Of a stretch of 64,000 nucleotides of DNA, positions 13,949 to 27,600 are shown piece by piece. Made by a program: the position numbers and the translations under genes. The notes beneath the pieces were generated by a model. The model was not told the origin of the DNA. It worked only from the letters and a program-made list of their open reading frames with translations, and did no database searches. Origin of the DNA: Arenicola marina (taxonomy: Eukaryota; Annelida; Polychaeta; Arenicolidae); NCBI GenBank assembly GCA_964019135.1, contig OZ025256.1, positions 23,071,911 through 23,135,910 of the forward strand. Direction: 5' to 3'. Numbering within the stretch: position 1 is the first letter of the stretch; each line of letters begins with the position of its first letter.

Positions 13949-14008
13949 TTACTGGATAACAATGGGTCCTCGGGCTTCGCCCTCGGACTCCATTATTATC
14001 CGGTAATG
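13949..14008. repeat. Imperfect 60-bp hairpin
   Basis: Arms of about 27 bases (one beginning TTTTACTGGATAACAATGG, the other ending ATTATTATCCGGTAATG) are inverted copies of each other with a few mismatches, closing over GGGCTTCGCCC. It could be a small foldback or MITE remnant, or a structure-forming element. No target duplication was recognised. Confidence 0.6.
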
Positions 14009-14248
14009 TCTTGTTCCTCGGACATTAACTTATACGGAACACTACCTTTACTCATTTGGCGGTAACATGCGCTCTGAGAAGTGAGTTGACAGATACATTT
14101 CGTTCCATTGTTATACAGCATTTGGCAAGGCCGGTTTTCGCAAGATCTGGGGTATGGTAACATACAAACGCAATAGCTATTGGATATGGACATGCGAGAT
14201 GACGACCGATTGGTTTGAGACGATGTAAATGCAGATATTTGAAGCTTA

Positions 14249-14647
14249 AAGTTGCATGTGGAGTTCTTTCCCGCCAAAATTAAGCCTAGGCGAAATTTAT
14301 ATCAAAATTTGCAGAAAACTCGATTGTTTCATTCTATAAATTCGAAAACCTGATAAACATCGCCGTTTCGGCTGTGGTGTGGCAAATTTATATCCCGGGA
14401 CACCACAGAACTCGGTCGCGGCACTGCTACTTATACCAAAGCATCGCGAAGCACACAAACTGATGACGTTTACCACTAAAATGAAAACTTGTGGTAAATT
14501 GATATCACGGACAAGGCTAAGAGACACTATTTGGCAGTCTGGTATGGGTGGAGTATAGATAAAAGAAGTCTTTAATGATTCAAGGACTGATTCTTATATG
14601 TATTTTGACCTCATTAGTTTTGGCGGGAAAGAGCTCGACATGCAACT
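14249..14647. repeat. Inverted-repeat pair bounding about 400 bp
   Basis: A roughly 34-base sequence at 14249-14283 (GTTGCATGTGGAG, then TTCCCGCCAAAA) recurs in inverse orientation at 14614-14647 with about three mismatches. Both arms contain TTTTGGCGGGAAA or its complement. The 330 bp between has no gene but holds three similar AAATTTATATC-type words. It may be a non-autonomous DNA transposon, but a clear target duplication was not seen. Confidence 0.5.
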
Positions 14648-15121
14648 ATAAACGGGCTAACCCACTTGATATAGGCCCAGTCGGTGGAGCGCTGGTGGTG
14701 GAGGAATGGTTCAGGTGGAGCAGAAACTTGACTCACGTTTGACACAAACATATACAATGAACGAAAGAAAAGAGAAACAAATAAAGGAAACATAACATGA
14801 AGATTGAGTACATAAATACACATTTGAGACGTTGTGCGTCCCAAAGCGGCCAGTGAACACGTTTTGCATTACTTCGTAACAGTGCGAGCTTTAACCTTCA
14901 GCGTTGTACATTTCTTACATTACGGGGTCAGTAAGATACCAGGAAGCACAGCTCCCCATTACTAGCGTACATTCCAAGTGCAGGTTGGCGTGTACGGGCA
15001 CCCAACTGGTGTACACAGTCACCTCCCGCCACTCATCATATGGTTTTGATTTCCTAAATACAAAAATAGCGAGGTCCACAGTTTACAGTGGACTATATTT
15101 ATAGTTATAGTTAATGCGGCG
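14648..15121. other. Unique sequence, no gene recognised
   Basis: No convincing coding or RNA feature is visible. A short perfect hairpin (GTCCAC and GTGGAC arms) sits near 15075-15095. The stretch separates the inverted-repeat pair from the end of the LINE ORF1 remnant. Read on the minus strand, the expected downstream ORF2 of that LINE is missing here. Confidence 0.4.
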
Positions 15122-16394
15122 TTAAAACAGCGTGTCCAGTGAAGATGAAATTTGGCGGAAGCCTCTTTGTCCCAGCTGTGGTTTTCGCCCGGTTATGGTG
15201 AGGAAGATGGCGGTGTTGACGAGGCCCTGGCGGCGCATGAGATAGCGCAGATGTCTGCCGACACCGTGTGCGCCGTCATCCTGCCAGCCTTCAGATATGT
15301 TGTCGTTTTCTGAGCCCGAATCAACGTTCATCCGGAATACAGCAGCAACATGGGATGCTTCCTGTCTGACTGGATCTAGTAGCAACAGCTTGTACGCGTT
15401 TCGAACATCCGTGATGGATTTGACCTCCACCTGCGTTGCGGTAACGGAGATACCCAGTGAGCTGACGGTACGGCCTTCCTTATACTTGAATTTGTTGTTT
15501 AAGAGGGAGTCCTTCTCTACGGTAGACGTATGAAGGATATCCTTGGAAGAGGGTCTGGGCAACGGGTCCTTTTGCAACTCTCCGTTTATCCACAATTTGT
15601 CTTTCACCATTTTGACCCTCACCTGTGATTGACCTGCTTTTCTCTTCATCTCCGCCACGGTTTCGCCATGTTTTCTTCTCTGCTCGAGCATGTCATTGGG
15701 AAATTGAGGTGTAATTTTCCCCTTTGTGTTTAGATAGGCTTTTACCGAAAGCAATAATCCTATCAGCTGCTCGCTGCGTAGAGAATCGTACGACGATTAA
15801 CCGTGGTCGTTTGGCGGTGGGGCCAGGCGGGGCGCCGAGGCGATTGGCTCGATCCAGGTCTGGCAGTGGGCCATGGAAACCGTTATTGGTAAGGAATTTA
15901 GTGATGGTCATTTCACAATTTTCTAGTTCATCTGCATTTCTGGATTCCGGTATGTTGTGGAAAAGAGCATTATATCTCATCGATCTCAAAGTGAGGTCTT
16001 GGACGTTTTCGGTAAGTTGGTTTATCCGATCCTGTTGATTTATCACTATTCCTTTCAGAAGGGTCAATTCTCTCTTTAAATCCTCGTTTTGTTTCTGTAG
16101 GCTAGCAATACAGCCGGAATTTTCGCCAACCGTTTCGATGGTTAAGGAGAGACTATCCTCAGGAAAGTCAGCGTCCCCACCTGCATGCGGTGAATCGTCT
16201 GTTTCACTCTCCTCGGCGGTAGCCGGCTCAGGCGGCAAACTTCCTTTGTTTGCGTTATCCGCATCATCGCTCATTATCCGAAAGGCGGGTGGGGTTCTTT
16301 GCTTAAAATTCAACTTTTTGCTTTCTTTTGCATCAGTATCTGCACCGAGTTGGCGTATACGCTTCTTTGAGCTTTTGGTCACCCACTTATCCAT
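15122..16394 (-). pseudogene. L1/Tx1-type LINE ORF1 with C-terminal UPF0029/IMPACT-like region, frameshifted
   Basis: The minus-strand frame starting at 16394 (MDKWVTKSSKKR) has a charged, low-complexity N-terminus of about 95 residues. A coiled coil follows (LQKQNEDLKRELTLLKG to LTENVQDLTLRSMRYN, about residues 97-140), then an RRM-like segment (NALFHNIPE to RPRLIVVRF). This order matches L1/Tx1 ORF1 nucleic-acid-binding chaperone proteins. The frame ends at 15693, and the protein continues in a second frame open from 15754 to 15122 (ITPQFPNDMLEQRRKHGE, typical of the ORF1 C-terminal domain). The switch is at a TTTTCCCC run (15715-15722) and looks like a one-base change. The last 90 residues (ASHVAAVFRM, EGWQDDGAHGVGRHL, NTAIFLTITG, then QLGQRGF) resemble the UPF0029 fold of IMPACT/YigZ. 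No ORF2 follows, so the copy is partial. Confidence 0.7.
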
Positions 16395-16493
16395 GTAATG
16401 GCACTGTATTTAGGTATAATATCGTGTTTTGGGTGTTTACTTGCCGCTTTGCCTCCTCTATGCGTTCGCTATTACCGGATCCCTAATGGGAAC
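16395..16493. other. Short spacer between LINE ORF1 start and array
   Basis: About 100 bp of unique sequence upstream of the ORF1 start, possibly part of the element's 5' untranslated region. It contains ACCGGATCCCTAATGGGAAC (16474-16493), which resembles ACGGTACCCTAATAGGG at 17721-17737 on the other side of the next array. Confidence 0.4.
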
Positions 16494-17697
16494 GTAGACC
16501 TGGAGCTAGACCTGGAGCTAGACCTGGACGTAGACCTGGAGCTAGACCTGGAGGTAGACCTGGAGCTAGACCTGGAGCTAAACCTGGAGCTAGACCTGGA
16601 GCTAGACCTGGAGCTAGACCTGGAGCTAGACCTGGAGCTAGACCTGGAGCTAGACCTGCAGCTAGACCTGGAGCTAGACCTGGCGCTAGACCTGGAGCTA
16701 GACCTGGAGCTAGACCTGGAGCTAGACCTGGAGCTGGACCTGGAGCTGGACCTGGAGCTAGACCTCGGGGTAGATCTGGAGCTAGAGCTGGAGCTAGACC
16801 TGGAGCTAGACCTGGAGCTAGACCTGGAGGTAGACCTGGAGCTAGACCTGGAGCTGGACCTGGAGCTGGACCTGGAGCTAGACCTGGAGCTAGACCTGGA
16901 GCTAGACCTGGAGCTAGACCTGGAGGTAGACCTGGAGCTGGACCTGGAGCTGGACCTGGAGCTAGACCACGGGGTAGATCTGGAGCTAGAGCTGGAGCTA
17001 GACCTGGAGCTAGACCTGGAGCTAGACCTGGAGGTAGACCTGGAGCTAGACCTGGCGGTAGACCTGGAGCTAGACCTGGAGCTAGACCTGGAGCTAGACC
17101 TGGAGCTAGACCTGAAGCTAGACCTGGAGCTAGACCTGGCGCTAGACCTGGAGCTAGACCTGGAGCTAGACCTGGAGCTAGACCTGGAGCTAGACCTGGA
17201 GCTAGACCTGGAGCTGGACCTGGAGCTGGACCTGGAGCTAGACCTCGGGGTAGATCTGGAGCTAGAGCTGGAGCTAGACCTGGAGGTAGACCTGGAGCTA
17301 GACCTGGAGGTAGACCTGGAGCTAGACCTGGAGGTAGACCTGGAGCTAGACCTGGAGCTAGACCTGGACGTAGACCTGGAGCTAGACCTGGAGGTAGACC
17401 TGGAGCTGGACCTGGAGCTGGACCTGGAGCTGGACCTGGAGCTGGACCTGGAGCTAGACCTCGGGGTAGATCTGGAGCTAGAGCTGGAGCTAGACCTGGA
17501 GCTAGACCTGGAGCTAGATCTGGAGGTAGACCTGGAGCTAGACCTGGAGCTAGACCTGGAGCTAGACCTGGAGCTAGACCTGGCGCTAGACCTGGAGCTA
17601 GACCTGGAGCTAGACCTGGAGCTATACCTGCAGCTAGACCTGGAGCTAGACCTGGAGCTAGACCTGGAGCTGGACCTGGAGCTAGACCTGGAGCAAG
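16494..17697. repeat. Second block of the 12-bp GACCTGGAGCTA array
   Basis: About 1.2 kb (close to 100 units) of the same family as the large left array, but more homogeneous. It carries the same variant block (CGGGGTAGATCTGGAGC) seen at 6334, 6862, 7305 and 10022; here the block recurs near 16766, 16970, 17246 and 17461, spaced by multiples of 12. Sharing of this internal variant shows common descent with the left array rather than independent origin. Open frames on both strands are again a result of the period. Confidence 0.93.
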
Positions 17698-17764
17698 GTC
17701 AGCTCTCGTCGGAACAACCAACGGTACCCTAATAGGGCGAAGCGGTCGTCATAATGCGGAACAC
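17698..17764. other. Junction between two different 12-bp arrays
   Basis: A 67-bp unique bridge separates the GACCTGGAGCTA family from the CACCGCATCCAT family. It contains ACGGTACCCTAATAGGGCGA (17721-17740), a diverged direct copy of the sequence bordering the left edge of the preceding array. Confidence 0.5.
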
Positions 17765-20700
17765 CTATCACCCCATCCATCACCGCATCCATCATCACTT
17801 CCATCACCGTATCCATCACCACATCCATAACCGCATCCATCACCACACCCATCACCACACCCATCACCGCATCTATCACCGCATCCATCACCACACCCAT
17901 CACCACACCCATCACCGCATCTATCACCGCACCCATCACCGCATCCATCACCGCATCCATCACCGCATCCATCACCGCATCTATCACCGCATCTATCACC
18001 GCATCTATCACCGCACCCATCACCGCATCCATCACCGCATCCATCACCGCATCCATCACCGCATCTATCACCGCATCTATCACCGCATCTATCACCGCAT
18101 CTATCACCGCATCCATCACCGCATCCATCACCGCATCTATCACCGCATCTATCACCGCATCTATCACCGCACCCATCACCGCATCCATCACCGCATCCAT
18201 CACCGCATCCATCACCGCATCTATCACCGCATCTATCACCGCATCTATCACCGCATCCATCACCGCATCCATCACCGCATCTATCACCACATCCATCACC
18301 GCATCCATCACCGCATCCATCACCGCATCCATCACCGCATTCATCACCACATCCATCACCGCATCCATCACCGCATCCATCACCGCATCTATCACCGCAT
18401 CCATCACCGCATCCATCACCGCATCTATCACCACATCCATCACCGCATCCATCACCGCACCCATCACCGCATCCATCACCGCATCCATCACCACATCCAA
18501 CACCGCACCCATCACCGCATCTATCACCGCATCCATCACCGCATCTATCACCGCATCTATCACCGCATCTATCACCGCACCCATCACCGCATCCATCACC
18601 GCATCTATCACCGCATCTATCACCGCATCTATCACCACACCCATCACCGCATCCATCACCGCATCCATCACCGCATCCATCGCCGCATCCATCGCCACAT
18701 CCATCACCGCATCTATCACCACATCCGTCACCGCATCCATCACCGCATCCATTACCGCACCCATCACCGCATCCATCACCGCATCTATCACCGCATCTAT
18801 CACCGCATCTATCACCACACCCATCACCGCATCTATCACCACACCCATCACCGCATCCATCACCGCATCCATCACCGCATCTATCACCACACCCATCACC
18901 GCACCCATCACCGCATCCATCACCGCATCCATCACCGCATCCATCACCGCATCTATCACCACACCCATCACCGCATCCATCACCGCATCTATCACCGCAT
19001 CCATCACCACACCCATCACCACACCCATCACCGCATCTATCACCGCATCCATCACCACACCCATCACCACACCCATCACCGCATCCATCACCGCATCCAT
19101 CACCGCATCTATCACCACACCCATCACCGCATCCATCACCGCATCTATCACCGCATCCATCACCACACCCATCACCACACCCATCACCGCATCCATCACC
19201 GCATCCATCACCGCATCTATCACCGCATCTATCACCACACCCATCACCGCATCCATCGCCACATCCATCACCACATCCATCACCGCATCCATTACCGCAT
19301 CCATCACCGCATCTATCACCGCATCTATCACCACACCCATCACCGCATCCATCACCGCATCCATCACCGCACTCATCACCGCATCCATCACCGCATCTAT
19401 CACCGCATCTATCACCGCATCTATCACCACACCCATCACCGCATCTATCACCACACCCATCACCGCATCCATCACCGCATCCATCACCGCATCCATTACC
19501 GCACCCATCACCGCATCCATCACCGCATCTATCACCGCATCTATCACCGCATCTATCACCACACCCATCACCGCATCCATCACCGCATCCATCACCGCAT
19601 CTATCACCACACCCATAACCGCATCCATCACCGCATCCATCACCGCATCTATCACCGCATCTATCACCGCATCTATCACCACACCCATCACCGCATCCAT
19701 CACCGCATCCATCACCGCATCTATCACCACACCCATAACCGCATCCATCACCGCATCCATCACCGCATCTATCACCGCATCTATCACCGCATCTATCACC
19801 ACACCCATCACCGCATCTATCACCACACCCATCACCGCATCCATCACCGCATCCATCACCGCATCCATTACCGCATCCATCACCGCATCTATCACCGCAT
19901 CTATCACCACACCCATCACCGCATCCATCACCGCATCCATCACCGCATCCATCACGGCATCTATCACCGCATCTATCACCACACCCATCACCGCATCCAT
20001 CACCGCATCCATCACCGCATCCATTACCGCATCCATCACCACATCCATCACCACATCCATCACCACATCCATCACCACACCCATCACCACATCCATCACC
20101 GCATCCATTACCGCATCCATCACCGCATCTATCACCGCATCTATCACCACACCCATCACCGCATCCATCGCCACACCCATCACCGCACTCATCACCGCAT
20201 CCATCACCGCATCCATTACCGCACCCATAACCGCATCCATCACCGCATCCATCACCGCACTCATCACCGCATCCATCACCGCATCTATCACCGCATCTAT
20301 CACCGCATCTATCACCACACCCATCACCGCATCTATCACCACACCCATCACCGCATCTATCACCACATCCATCACCGCATCCATTACCGCATCCATTACC
20401 GCACCCATCACCGCATCCATCACCGCATCTATCACCGCATCTATCACCGCATCTATCACCACACCCATCACCGCATCCATCACCGCACCCATCACCGCAC
20501 CCATCACCGCATCCATCACCGCATCCATCACCGCATCTATCACCACACCCATCACCGCATCCATCACCGCATCCATCACCGCATCCATTACCGCATCCAT
20601 CACCACATCCATCACCACATCCATCACCACATCCATCACCACACCCATCACCACATCCATCACCGCATCCATCACCCCATCCATCACCGCATCCATCACC

Positions 20701-23700
20701 GCATCCATTACCGCATCCATCACCGCATCTATCACCACACCCATCACCGCACTCATCACCGCATCCATCACCGCATCCATTACCGCACCCATAACCGCAT
20801 CCATCACCGCATCCATCACCGCATCTATCACCGCATCTATCACCGCATCTATCACCACACCCATCACCGCATCCATCACCGCACCCATCACCGCACCCAT
20901 CACCGCATCCATCACCGCATCCATCACCGCATCTATCACCACACCCATCACCGCATCCATCACCGCACCCATCACCGCACCCATCACCGCATCCATCACC
21001 GCATCCATCACCGCATCTATCACCACACCCATCACCACATCCATCACCACATCCATCACCACATCCATCACCACACCCATCACCACATCCATCACCGCAT
21101 CCATTACCGCATCCATCACCGCATCTATCACCGCATCTATCACCACACCCATCACCGCATCCATCGCCACATCCATCACCGCATCCATCACCGCATCCAT
21201 TACCGCATCCATCACCACATCCATCACCACATCCATCACCACATCCATCACCACACCCATCACCACATCCATCACCGCATCCATTACCGCATCCATCACC
21301 GCATCTATCACCGCATCTATCACCACACCCATCACCGCATCCATCGCCACATCCATCACCGCATCCATCACCACATCCATTACCCCATCCATCACCGCAT
21401 CCATCACCGCATCCATTACCGCATCCATCACCGCATCTATCACCACACCCATCACCGCACTCATCACCGCATCCATCACCGCATCCATCACCGCATCCAT
21501 TACCGCACCCATAACCGCATCCATCACCGCATCCATCACCGCACTCATCACCGCATCCATCACCGCATCTATCACCGCATCTATCACCGCATCTATCACC
21601 ACACCCATCACCGCATCTATCACCACACCCATCACCGCATCTATCACCACATCCATCACCGCATCCATTACCGCATCTATCGCCACATCCATTACCGCAT
21701 CCATCACCACATCCATTACCGCACCCATCACCGCATCCATCACCGCATCTATCACCGCATCTATCACCGCATCTATCACCACACCCATCACCGCATCCAT
21801 CACCGCATCCATCACCGCATCCATCACCGCATCCATCACCACATCCATCACCACATCCATAACCGCATCCATTACCGCATCCATCACCGTATCCATCACC
21901 ACATCCATCACCACATCCATTACCACATCCATCACCGCATCCATCACCGCATCCATTACCGCATCCATCACCGTATCCATCACCACATCCATCACCACAT
22001 CCATTACCACATCCATCACCGCATCCATCACCGCATCCATCACCGCATCCATCACCGCCCCCATCACAACATCCATTACCACATCCATCTCTGCATCCAT
22101 CACCGCATCCATCACCGCATCCATCACCGCACCCATCACCACATTCATCACCGCATCCATCACCGCATCCATCACCGCATCCATCACCACATCCATTACC
22201 GCATCCATCACCGTATCCATCACCACATCCATCACCACATCCATAACCGCATCCATCACCGCATCCATTACCGCATCCATCACCGTATCCATCACCACAT
22301 CCATCACCACATCCATAACCGCATCCATCACCGCATCTATCACCGCATCTATCACCACACCCATCACCGCATCCATCACCGCATCCATCACCGCATCCAT
22401 CACCGCATCCATCACCGCATCCATCACCGCATCCATCACCGCATCTATCACCGCATCTATCACCGCATCTATCACCACACCCATCACCGCATCCATCACC
22501 GCATCCATCACCGCATCTATCACCGCATCTATCACCGCATCTATCACCACACCCATCACCGCATCCATCACCGCATCCATCACCGCATCTATCACCGCAT
22601 CTATCACCGCATCTATCACCACACCCATCACCGCATCCATCACCGCATCCATCACCGCATCTATCACCGCATCTATCACCGCATCTATCACCGCATCTAT
22701 CACCGCATCTATCACCGCATCCATTACCGCACCCATCACCGCATCCATTACCGCATCCATCACCGCATCTATCACCGCATCCATTACCGCACCCATCACC
22801 GCATCTATCACCGCATCTATCACCGCATCTATCACCGCATCTATCACCGCATCCATAACCGCACCCATCACCGCATCCATTACCGCATCTATCACCGCAT
22901 CTATCACCGCATCTATCACCGCATCTATCACCGCATCTATCACCGCATCCATTACCGCATCTATCACCGCATCTATCACCGCATCTATCACCGCATCCAT
23001 TACCGCATCTATCACCGCATCTATCACCGCATCTATCACCGCATCCATTACCGCACCCATCACCGCACCCATCACCGCATCTATCACCACACCCATCACC
23101 GCATCTATCACCACATCTATCACCGCATCTATCACCGCATCTATCACCGCATCTATCACCGCATCTATCACCGCATCCATTACCGCATCTATCACCGCAT
23201 CTATCACCGCATCTATCACCGCATCCATTACCGCATCTATCACCGCATCTATCACCGCATCTATCACCGCACCCATCACCGCATCCATCACCGCATCTAT
23301 CGCCACATCTATCACCGCATCTATCACCGCATCCATTACCGCACCCATCACCGCATCTATCACCGCATCTATCACCGCATCTATCACCACACCCATCACC
23401 ACATCCATCGCCACATCCATCACCGCATCTATCACCGCATCCATCACCGCATCCATCACCGCATCCATCACCGCACCCATCACCGCATCCATCACCGCAT
23501 CCATCACCGCATCTATCACCGCATCCATCACCGCATCCATCACCGCATCCATCACCGCACCCATCACCGCATCTATCACCGCATCCATCACCGCATCCAT
23601 CACCGCATCCATTACCGCATCCATCACCGCATCTATCACCGCATCTATCACCGCATCTATCACCACACCCATCACCACATCCATCGCCACATCCATTACC

Positions 23701-24438
23701 GCACCCATCACCGCATCCATTACCGCATCCATCACCGCATCCATCACCGCATCTATCACCGCATCCATCACCGCATCCATCACCGCATCCATCACCGCAC
23801 CCATCACCGCATCCATTACCGCATCTATCACCGCATCTATCACCGCATCCATCACCGCATCCATCACCGCATCTATCACCGCATCCATCACCGCATCCAT
23901 CACCGCATCCATCACCGCACCCATCACCGCATCCATTACCGCATCTATCACCGCACCCATCACCGCATCCATCACCGCATCCATCACCGCATCCATTACC
24001 GCATCCATTACCGCATCTATCACCGCATCTATCACCGCATCTATCACCACACCCATCACCGCATCCATCACCGCATCCATCACCGCATCCATTACCGCAT
24101 CCATCACCGTATCCATCACCACATCCATAACCGCATCCATCACCACACCCATCACCGCATCCATCACCACATCCATCACCGCATCTATTATCGCATCCAT
24201 CACCGCATCCATCACCGCACCCATCACCGCATCCATCGCCACATCCATCACCGCATCTATCACCGCATCCATCACCGCATCCATCACCGCATCCATCACC
24301 GCACCCATCACCGCATCCATCACCGCATCCATCGCCACATCCATTACCGCATCCATCACCGCTTCCATCGCCACATCCATCACCGCATCCATCGCCACAT
24401 CCATCATCACATCCATCACCGTATCCATCACCGCATCC
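17765..24438. repeat. 12-bp minisatellite array, CACCGCATCCAT family (left part)
   Basis: About 6.7 kb of 12-bp units, consensus CACCGCATCCAT, with variants CTAT for CCAT, CCACACCCAT and CGCCACATCC. The plus frame reads His-His-Arg-Ile repeats and the minus frame Met-Asp-Ala-Val repeats for over 2,200 codons each. Simultaneous openness of both strands shows this follows from the period and from avoidance of stop-forming variants; no domain, intron signal or unique terminus supports a protein. Internal duplications are visible, for example 21061-21180 equals 21241-21360. Confidence 0.94.
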
Positions 24439-24625
24439 GGGGGCCTCCCTGGTGTAGTGGTTAGCGCACTAGACCGCAGATCAATAGGTCCTGGGTTCGA
24501 ATCCGGGCTCGGGCACCTAATCTGGGGCGTGTTTCATTCCTTCATCCTTCATCGTCCCGGGAAGTTCCTTGGCCCAATTTAGCCTGTATGTGCACAAAAG
24601 TGGCCTAAAACACCAACATTCCATT
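24439..24625 (+). mobile_element. tRNA-derived SINE inserted in the array
   Basis: This 187-bp unit interrupts the 12-bp array. Its first 78 bp resembles a tRNA gene: an A-box-like TGGTGTAGTGGTTAGCGCA (24450-24468) and a perfect B box GGTTCGAATCC (24494-24504), ending GGGCACC. Unlike a functional tRNA gene it continues into about 110 bp of unrelated body and ends in an ATTCC-type tail (ACATTCCATTCC), as SINEs do. The array resumes directly after it. Target-site duplication cannot be judged because both flanks are the same 12-bp repeat. The parent tRNA was not identified. Confidence 0.8.
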
Positions 24626-27600
24626 CCATCACCGCATCCATTACCGCATCCATCACCACATCCATCACCGCATCCATCGCCACATCCATCATCACATCCA
24701 TCACCTCATCCATCACCGTATCCATCACCACATCCATCGCCACATCCATCACCGCATCCATCACCGCATCCTTAACTGCATCCTTAACCGCATCCATCAC
24801 CGCACCCAGCACCGCATCCATCACCGCACCCATCACCGCATCTATCACCACATCCATCACCGCACCCATCACCACATCCATCACCACATCCATCACCACA
24901 TCTATTATCGCATCCATCACCGCATCCATCACCGCACCCAGCACCGCATCCATCACCGCACCCATCACCGCATCCATTACCGCATCCATCACCGCATCCA
25001 TCACCGCATCCATCACCGCATCCATCACCGCATCCATCACCGCATCCATCACCGCATCTATCACCACACCCATCACCACACCCATCACCGCATCCATCAC
25101 CGCATCTATCACCGCATCTATCACCACATCCATCACCGCATCCATCACCGCATCCATCACCGCATCCATCACCGCATCCATCACCGCATCCATCACCGCA
25201 TCCATTACCGCATCTATCGCCACATCCATTACCGCATCCATCACCACATCCATCACCGCATCCATCACCGCATCCATCACCGCATCCATCACCGCATCCA
25301 TCACCGCATCCATCACCGCATCCATTACCGCATCTATCGCCACATCCATTACCGCATCCATCACCGCATCCATCACCGCATCCATCACCGCATCCATTAC
25401 CGCATCCATCACCGCATCCATCACCGCATCCATCACCGCATCCATCACCGCATCCATCACCGCATCCATCACCGCATCTATCACCACACCCATCACCACA
25501 CCCATCACCGCATCCATCACCGCATCTATCACCGCATCTATCACCACATCCATCACCGCATCCATCACCGCATCCATCACCGCATCCATCACCGCATCCA
25601 TCACCGCATCCATCACCGCATCCATTACCGCATCTATCGCCACATCCATTACCGCATCCATCACCACATCCATCACCGCATCCATCACCGCATCCATCAC
25701 CGCATCCATCACCGCATCCATCACCGCATCCATCACCGCATCCATTACCGCATCTATCGCCACATCCATTACCGCATCCATCACCGCATCCATCACCGCA
25801 TCCATCACCGCATCCATCACCGCATCCATCACCACATCCATCACCACATCCATCACCGCATCCATCACCGCATCCATCACCGCATCCATCACCGCATCCA
25901 TTACCGCATCCATCACCGCATCCATCACCACATCCATCACCGCATCCATCACCACATCCATCACCGCATCCATCACCGCATCCATTACCGCATCTATCGC
26001 CACATCCATTACCGCATCCATCACCGCATCCATCACCGCATCTATCGCCACATCCACCACCGCATCCATCACCGCATCTATCGCCACATCCATCACCGCA
26101 TCCATCACCGCATCCATCGCCACATCCATCACCGCATCCATCACCGCATCTATCGCCACATCCACCACCGCATCCATCACCGCATCTATCGCCACATCCA
26201 TCACCACATCCATCACCGCATCCATCACCACATCCATCACCGCATCCATCACCGCATCCATTACCGCATCTATCGCCACATCCATTACCGCATCCATCAC
26301 CGCATCCATCACCGCATCTATCGCCACATCCACCACCGCATCCATCACCGCATCTATCGCCACATCCATCACCGCATCCATCACCGCATCCATCGCCACA
26401 TCCATCACCGCATCTATCACCGCACCCATCACCGCATCCACCACCGCACCCATCACCGCATCCATCACCGCATCCATCACCGCACCCATCACCGCATCCA
26501 TCACCGTATCCATCACCGCATACATCACCACATCCATCATCACATCCATCACCTCATCCATCACCGTATCCATCACCACATCCATCACCACATCCATCAC
26601 CACATCCATCACCACATCCATCACCACATCCATCACTACATCTATCACCACACCCATCACCACACCCATCACCTCATCCATCACCGCACCCATCACCACA
26701 TCCAACACCGCATCCATCACCACACCCATCACCTTATCCATCAACGTATCCATCACCACATCCATCACCACATCCATCACCGCATCTATCGCCACATCCA
26801 CCACCGCATCCATCGCCGCATCCATCACCACATCCACCACCACATCCATCACCACATCCGTCACCACATCCATCACCGCATCTATCGCCACATCCACCAC
26901 CGCACCCATCACCGCATCCATCACCGCACCCATCACCGCACCCATCACCGCATCCATCACCACATCCATCACCGCATCCATCATCACATCCATCACCGCA
27001 CCCATCACCGCATCCATCACCGCATCTATCACCGCACCCATCACCACATCCAACACCGCATCCATCACCACATCCATCACCGCATCCATCACCACATCCA
27101 TCACCGCATCCATCACCGCATCCTTAACTGCATCCTTAACTGCATCCATCACCGCACCCATCACCGCATCCATCACCGCATCCATCACCACATCCATCAC
27201 CGCATCCATCATCACACCCATCACCGCATCCATCACCGCATCCATTACCGCATCTATCACCGCATCCATCACCGCATCTATCACCGCATCTATCACCGCA
27301 TCTATCACCGCATCCATCACCGCATCTATCACCGCATCTATCACCACATCCATCACCACATCCATCACCTCATCCATCACCGCATCCATTACCGCATCTA
27401 TCACCGCATCCATCACCGCATCTATCACCGCACCCATCACCACATCCATCACCACACCCATCACCGCATCTATCACCGCATCTATCACCGCATCTATCAC
27501 CGCATCTATCACCGCATCTATCACCGCATCTATCACCACACCCATCACCGCATCCATCACCGCATCCATCACCGCATCCATCACCGCATCTATCACCGCA

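Noticed and set aside
17698-17764. Telomere-like CCCTAAT/AATAGGG words
   Set aside because: Only single words, not a tandem run of TTAGGG; no internal telomere array is present.
24439-24516. Functional tRNA gene
   Set aside because: A and B boxes are present, but the anticodon arm folds poorly, and the sequence continues into a SINE body with an ATTCC tail.
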